From an uncultured Neisseria sp. (GTDB lineage: Bacteria > Pseudomonadota > Gammaproteobacteria > Burkholderiales > Neisseriaceae): a stretch of 26,353 bases of DNA. The stretch covers positions 1 through 26,353 of the forward strand of contig CAMURX010000004.1 of the NCBI GenBank assembly GCA_947097615.1. Reading direction: 5' to 3'. Position numbers and translations under genes: made by a program. Of the stretch, positions 22,971 through 26,353 are shown piece after piece; position 1 is the stretch's first letter, and every line of letters starts with the position of its first letter. The notes under the pieces are model-generated. The model saw only the letters and a program-made list of their open reading frames with translations. It searched no databases and had not been told where the DNA came from.

Positions 22971-25076
22971 ATGGCTCGTAAAACTCCGATTAACCTGTAT
23001 CGCAACATCGGTATTTCTGCGCATATTGATGCAGGTAAAACCACTACTACCGAACGCATTCTGTTTTATACAGGCCTGACCCACAAATTGGGCGAGGTGC
23101 ACGATGGTGCGGCCACCACCGACTATATGGAACAAGAACAGGAGCGCGGTATCACAATCACATCTGCTGCCGTTACTTCCTACTGGTCTGGTATGGCCAA
23201 GCAGTTCCCCGAGCACCGTTTCAATATCATCGACACTCCGGGACACGTAGACTTTACTGTCGAAGTGGAACGGTCTATGCGTGTTTTGGACGGTGCGGTT
23301 ATGGTTTACTGCGCTGTGGGTGGTGTTCAGCCCCAGTCTGAAACCGTATGGCGTCAGGCCAACAAATATAAAGTTCCGCGTTTGGCCTTTGTAAACAAAA
23401 TGGACCGCCAAGGTGCTAATTTCTTCCGCGTTGTCGAGCAGATGAAAACCCGTCTACGCGCCAACCCCGTGCCGATCGTGATTCCCGTGGGTGCCGAGGA
23501 CAGTTTCGAAGGTGTTGTCGATCTGTTGAAAATGAAAGCCATTATTTGGAACGAGGCTGACAAGGGCGTGACTTTCGAATACGGCGATATTCCTGCCGAT
23601 TTGGTCGATACGGCCGAAGAGTGGCGTCAAAACATGATTGAAGCCGCAGCAGAAGCCAGTGAAGAACTGATGGACAAATACTTGGGCGGAGAAGAACTGA
23701 CCGAAGAAGAGATCGTTGGTGCTTTGCGCCAGCGCACCTTGGCAGGTGAAATCCAACCGATGTTGTGCGGTTCTGCCTTTAAGAACAAGGGTGTTCAGCG
23801 CATGTTGGATGCCGTTGTTGAGTTGCTGCCCGCACCTACCGACATTCCGCCGGTACAGGGTGTCAACCCCAACAGCGAAGAGCCCGATAACCGTCAGGCT
23901 GCCGACGAGGCTCCTTTCTCTGCTTTGGCGTTCAAAATGTTGAACGACAAGTATGTCGGACAACTGACCTTCATCCGTGTTTACTCTGGCGTCGTCAAAT
24001 CCGGTGACAACGTGTTGAACTCTGTAAAAGGCACGCGCGAGCGTATCGGCCGTTTGGTGCAGATGACTGCAGCAGACCGTACGGAAATCGAAGAAGTCCG
24101 TGCGGGTGATATTGCTGCTGCCATCGGTCTGAAAGATGTGACTACAGGCGAAACCCTGTGCGCCGAAAACGCTCCCATTATCTTGGAACGCATGGAATTC
24201 CCTGAGCCAGTTATCCACATTGCCGTCGAGCCGAAAACCAAAGCCGACCAAGAGAAAATGGGTATTGCCCTGAACCGCTTGGCTAAGGAAGACCCGTCTT
24301 TCCGTGTGCGTACGGACGAAGAATCCGGACAGACCATTATTTCTGGTATGGGTGAGCTGCACTTGGAGATCATTGTAGACCGTATGAAGCGCGAATTTGG
24401 TGTTGAAGCCAATATCGGTGCGCCTCAGGTGGCCTACCGCGAAACCATCCGCAAAGAAGTCGAATCCGAAGCCAAACACGTCAAACAGTCTGGCGGTAAA
24501 GGCCAGTACGGTCACGTTGTCATCAAAATGGAACCGCTGGAACCGGGTGGCGCAGGTTACGAATTCATCGACGAAATCAAAGGCGGCGTGATTCCGCGCG
24601 AATTCATTCCGTCTGTAGATAAAGGTATCCGTGACACCCTGTCTAACGGTATCGTTGCCGGTTATCCCGTTGTCGACGTCCGCGTCCGCCTGACTTTCGG
24701 TTCGTACCATGATGTGGACTCTTCGCAGATTGCATTCGAATTGGCAGCTTCCATGGCCTTTAAAGAAGGTATGAAAAAAGCCAACCCCGTTCTCCTCGAG
24801 CCGATTATGGCAGTGGAAGTGGAAACTCCCGAAGAGTACATGGGCGACGTAATGGGCGATCTGAACCGTCGTCGTGGCATTGTATTGGGTATGGACGACG
24901 ACGGTATCGGCGGCAAAAAAGTCCGTGCCGAAGTGCCTTTGGCGGAGATGTTCGGTTACTCAACCGATTTGCGTTCCGCCACCCAAGGCCGCGCCACTTA
25001 CTCCATGGAGTTTAAAAAATACGCGGAAGCGCCTGCCCATGTGGCCGCAGCCGTAACCGAAGCCCGCAAAGGCTGA
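22971..25076 (+). CDS. fusA: elongation factor G
   Basis: The 701-aa translocation GTPase. G1 is [12 protein letters not shown] (17-28), the switch region [10 protein letters not shown]3 DTPGHVDFT and G4 NKMDRQGAN; domains II-V follow, with [11 protein letters not shown] and [12 protein letters not shown] in domains III-IV. The length is normal. AAAGG precedes the ATG. No DUS is inside; a DUS hairpin follows. Confidence 0.98.
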   Translation: MARKTPINLYRNIGISAHIDAGKTTTTERILFYTGLTHKLGEVHDGAATTDYMEQEQERGITITSAAVTSYWSGMAKQFPEHRFNIIDTPGHVDFTVEVERSMRVLDGAVMVYCAVGGVQPQSETVWRQANKYKVPRLAFVNKMDRQGANFFRVVEQMKTRLRANPVPIVIPVGAEDSFEGVVDLLKMKAIIWNEADKGVTFEYGDIPADLVDTAEEWRQNMIEAAAEASEELMDKYLGGEELTEEEIVGALRQRTLAGEIQPMLCGSAFKNKGVQRMLDAVVELLPAPTDIPPVQGVNPNSEEPDNRQAADEAPFSALAFKMLNDKYVGQLTFIRVYSGVVKSGDNVLNSVKGTRERIGRLVQMTAADRTEIEEVRAGDIAAAIGLKDVTTGETLCAENAPIILERMEFPEPVIHIAVEPKTKADQEKMGIALNRLAKEDPSFRVRTDEESGQTIISGMGELHLEIIVDRMKREFGVEANIGAPQVAYRETIRKEVESEAKHVKQSGGKGQYGHVVIKMEPLEPGGAGYEFIDEIKGGVIPREFIPSVDKGIRDTLSNGIVAGYPVVDVRVRLTFGSYHDVDSSQIAFELAASMAFKEGMKKANPVLLEPIMAVEVETPEEYMGDVMGDLNRRRGIVLGMDDDGIGGKKVRAEVPLAEMFGYSTDLRSATQGRATYSMEFKKYAEAPAHVAAAVTEARKG

Positions 25077-25089
25077 TTCGGTATCCGTC

Positions 25090-25128
25090 AGGCCGTCTGA
25101 ATACTCTGAAATCCTTTTCAGACGGCCT
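25090..25128 (+). terminator. DUS inverted repeat between fusA and tuf
   Basis: AG-DUS copies at 25090-25101 and 25117-25128 form a 12-base stem with a 15-base loop; TT follows, then GTTCTTTG. The hairpin could lower read-through into tuf. I see no clear promoter for tuf in the remaining 38 bases, so it is more likely an attenuator than a full stop. Confidence 0.6.
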
Positions 25129-25166
25129 TTGTTCTTTGTGATCTTTATTTGTAAAGGAATTAGCTC

Positions 25167-26353
25167 ATGGCTAAGGAAAAATTCGAACGCAGCAAACCGC
25201 ACGTAAACGTTGGCACCATCGGTCACGTCGACCACGGTAAAACCACCCTGACCGCCGCACTGACCACCATTTTGGCCAAAAAATTCGGTGGCGCAGCCAA
25301 AGCCTACGACCAGATTGACAACGCCCCGGAAGAAAAAGCCCGCGGTATCACCATCAATACCTCCCACGTAGAATACGAAACCGAAGGCCGCCACTACGCC
25401 CACGTAGACTGCCCGGGTCACGCCGACTACGTGAAAAACATGATTACCGGTGCTGCCCAGATGGACGGCGCGATTCTGGTATGTTCTGCAGCTGACGGTC
25501 CTATGCCGCAAACTCGCGAACACATCCTGCTTGCCCGCCAGGTAGGCGTGCCCTACATCATCGTCTTCATGAACAAATGCGACATGGTAGACGACGAAGA
25601 GCTGCTGGAACTGGTCGAAATGGAAATCCGCGACCTACTCAGCAGCTACGAGTTCCCGGGTGACGATGTGCCTATCATCAAAGGTTCCGCACTCAAAGCA
25701 CTGGAAGGCGACACCTCCGACATCGGCGAAACCGCCATCTTCGCATTGGCCGACGCACTGGACAGCTATATTCCGACTCCCGAGCGTGCCGTAGACAAAC
25801 CCTTCCTGCTGCCGATTGAAGACGTATTCTCCATCTCCGGCCGCGGTACCGTGGTAACCGGCCGCGTAGAGCGCGGTATCATCCACGTCGGTGACGAAAT
25901 CGAAATCGTCGGCCTGAAAGAGACCCAAAAAACCACCTGTACCGGCGTCGAAATGTTCCGCAAACTGCTCGACGAAGGCCAGGCAGGCGACAACGTCGGC
26001 GTACTGCTGCGCGGTACCAAACGCGAAGAAGTGGAGCGCGGCCAGGTATTGGCCAAACCCGGTACCATCACCCCGCACACCAAATTCAAAGCCGAAGTAT
26101 ACGTACTGAGCAAAGAAGAGGGCGGCCGTCACACCCCGTTCTTCGCCAACTACCGTCCCCAGTTCTACTTCCGTACTACCGACGTAACCGGTGCGGTGAC
26201 TCTGGAAGAAGGCGTGGAAATGGTAATGCCGGGTGAAAACGTGGCCATCACCGTTGAACTGATTGCCCCGATCGCCATGGAAGAAGGTTTGCGCTTCGCC
26301 ATCCGCGAAGGCGGCCGTACCGTCGGTGCGGGTGTTGTGTCTACCGTAATCGC
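25167..26353 (+). CDS. tuf: elongation factor Tu (lacks only the last four bases)
   Basis: The GTPase that delivers aminoacyl-tRNA to the ribosome. G1 is GHVDHGKT (19-26), then RGITI, DCPGH, NKCD and SALKALEGD; domain II has [13 protein letters not shown] and the C-terminal part ends [17 protein letters not shown]. The window stops after two bases of what should be the last codon (GCx, Ala), giving an expected 396 residues. A two-residue longer segment ([18 protein letters not shown]) than I recall for N. meningitidis makes it resemble the Burkholderiales form. AAAGGAA precedes the ATG. Confidence 0.97.
   Translation, partial: MAKEKFERSKPHVNVGTIGHVDHGKTTLTAALTTILAKKFGGAAKAYDQIDNAPEEKARGITINTSHVEYETEGRHYAHVDCPGHADYVKNMITGAAQMDGAILVCSAADGPMPQTREHILLARQVGVPYIIVFMNKCDMVDDEELLELVEMEIRDLLSSYEFPGDDVPIIKGSALKALEGDTSDIGETAIFALADALDSYIPTPERAVDKPFLLPIEDVFSISGRGTVVTGRVERGIIHVGDEIEIVGLKETQKTTCTGVEMFRKLLDEGQAGDNVGVLLRGTKREEVERGQVLAKPGTITPHTKFKAEVYVLSKEEGGRHTPFFANYRPQFYFRTTDVTGAVTLEEGVEMVMPGENVAITVELIAPIAMEEGLRFAIREGGRTVGAGVVSTVI

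Larger units (their letters stand above)
939..25128. repeat. DNA uptake sequences (DUS) scattered over the window
   Basis: I find 39 exact AGGCCGTCTGAA copies by reading both strands: 17 inside genes and 22 between genes, many as inverted pairs. First bases: 939, 1188, 2315, 3017, 5707, 6142, 6886, 6913, 6937, 7790, 8527, 8750, 9190, 9633, 9846, 11009, 11024, 11044, 11555, 11784, 12372, 12390, 12821, 13010, 13038, 13062, 13374, 13400, 15146, 15289, 15725, 15846, 17333, 17374, 17925, 19088, 21812, 25090 and 25117. ATGCCGTCTGAA copies are at 2130, 6235 and 11581; AGGTCGTCTGAA at 2748 and 8783; bare ten-base cores at 3793 and 5536. DUS is bound by the minor pilin ComP during natural transformation. 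Confidence 0.95.

Noticed and set aside
23454..24710. Minus-strand open frame of 418 codons opposite fusA
   Set aside because: Shadow of fusA; the composition (many Phe, Asp, Arg, His) is that of antisense reading and no start signal is present.
1..26353. CRISPR array, prophage, toxin-antitoxin, or complete insertion sequence
   Set aside because: No regular spacer array, integrase, transposase or phage gene is visible; the recurring repeats are DUS.

Overview
The window is a GC-rich stretch of chromosome from a Neisseria-type member of the Neisseriaceae. The main evidence is the DNA uptake sequence (DUS). By eye I count 39 exact copies, on both strands, of the 12-mer AGGCCGTCTGAA (the 'AG-DUS' dialect), three copies of the ATGCCGTCTGAA form and two of AGGTCGTCTGAA. 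The gene products are also typical of Neisseria. The AG dialect and the high GC content argue against N. meningitidis and N. gonorrhoeae and for a commensal AG-DUS species; I cannot name the species from the sequence alone.

Layout. Positions 1-30 hold the 5' end of a tRNA gene on the minus strand with its own promoter. Positions 131-1288 (minus) encode a MidA/NDUFAF7-type SAM-dependent methyltransferase. A divergent intergenic region (1289-1609) carries the promoter and three MraZ boxes that start the dcw (division and cell wall) cluster. All later genes are on the plus strand: mraZ, rsmH, ftsL, ftsI (penA), murE, an unknown inner-membrane protein, murF, two small unknown membrane proteins, mraY, a frameshifted small ORF, a 163-bp MITE-like palindrome, murD, a small membrane protein, ftsW, murG, murC, ddlB, ftsQ, ftsA and ftsZ. 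After a DUS-type terminator and a strong promoter the str operon follows directly: rpsL, rpsG, fusA and tuf, the last cut four bases before its end.

How the genes work together. MurC, D, E and F with DdlB build UDP-MurNAc-pentapeptide. MraY and MurG convert it to lipid II. FtsW polymerises the glycan and FtsI cross-links it at the septum. FtsL, FtsQ, FtsA and FtsZ form the divisome scaffold. MraZ represses the cluster from boxes at the promoter, and RsmH methylates 16S rRNA. Inverted DUS pairs form hairpins at several gene junctions and probably divide the cluster into transcriptional segments.

The most notable points are: an apparent internal tandem duplication of about 86 residues in the N-terminal region of FtsI; a MITE-like palindrome inserted inside a stop codon; a cluster of small unknown membrane proteins embedded in dcw, including a 57-aa one; DUS copies that supply the stop codons and C-terminal residues of several proteins; and the direct dcw-str junction. 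I found no CRISPR array, prophage, toxin system or complete insertion sequence.
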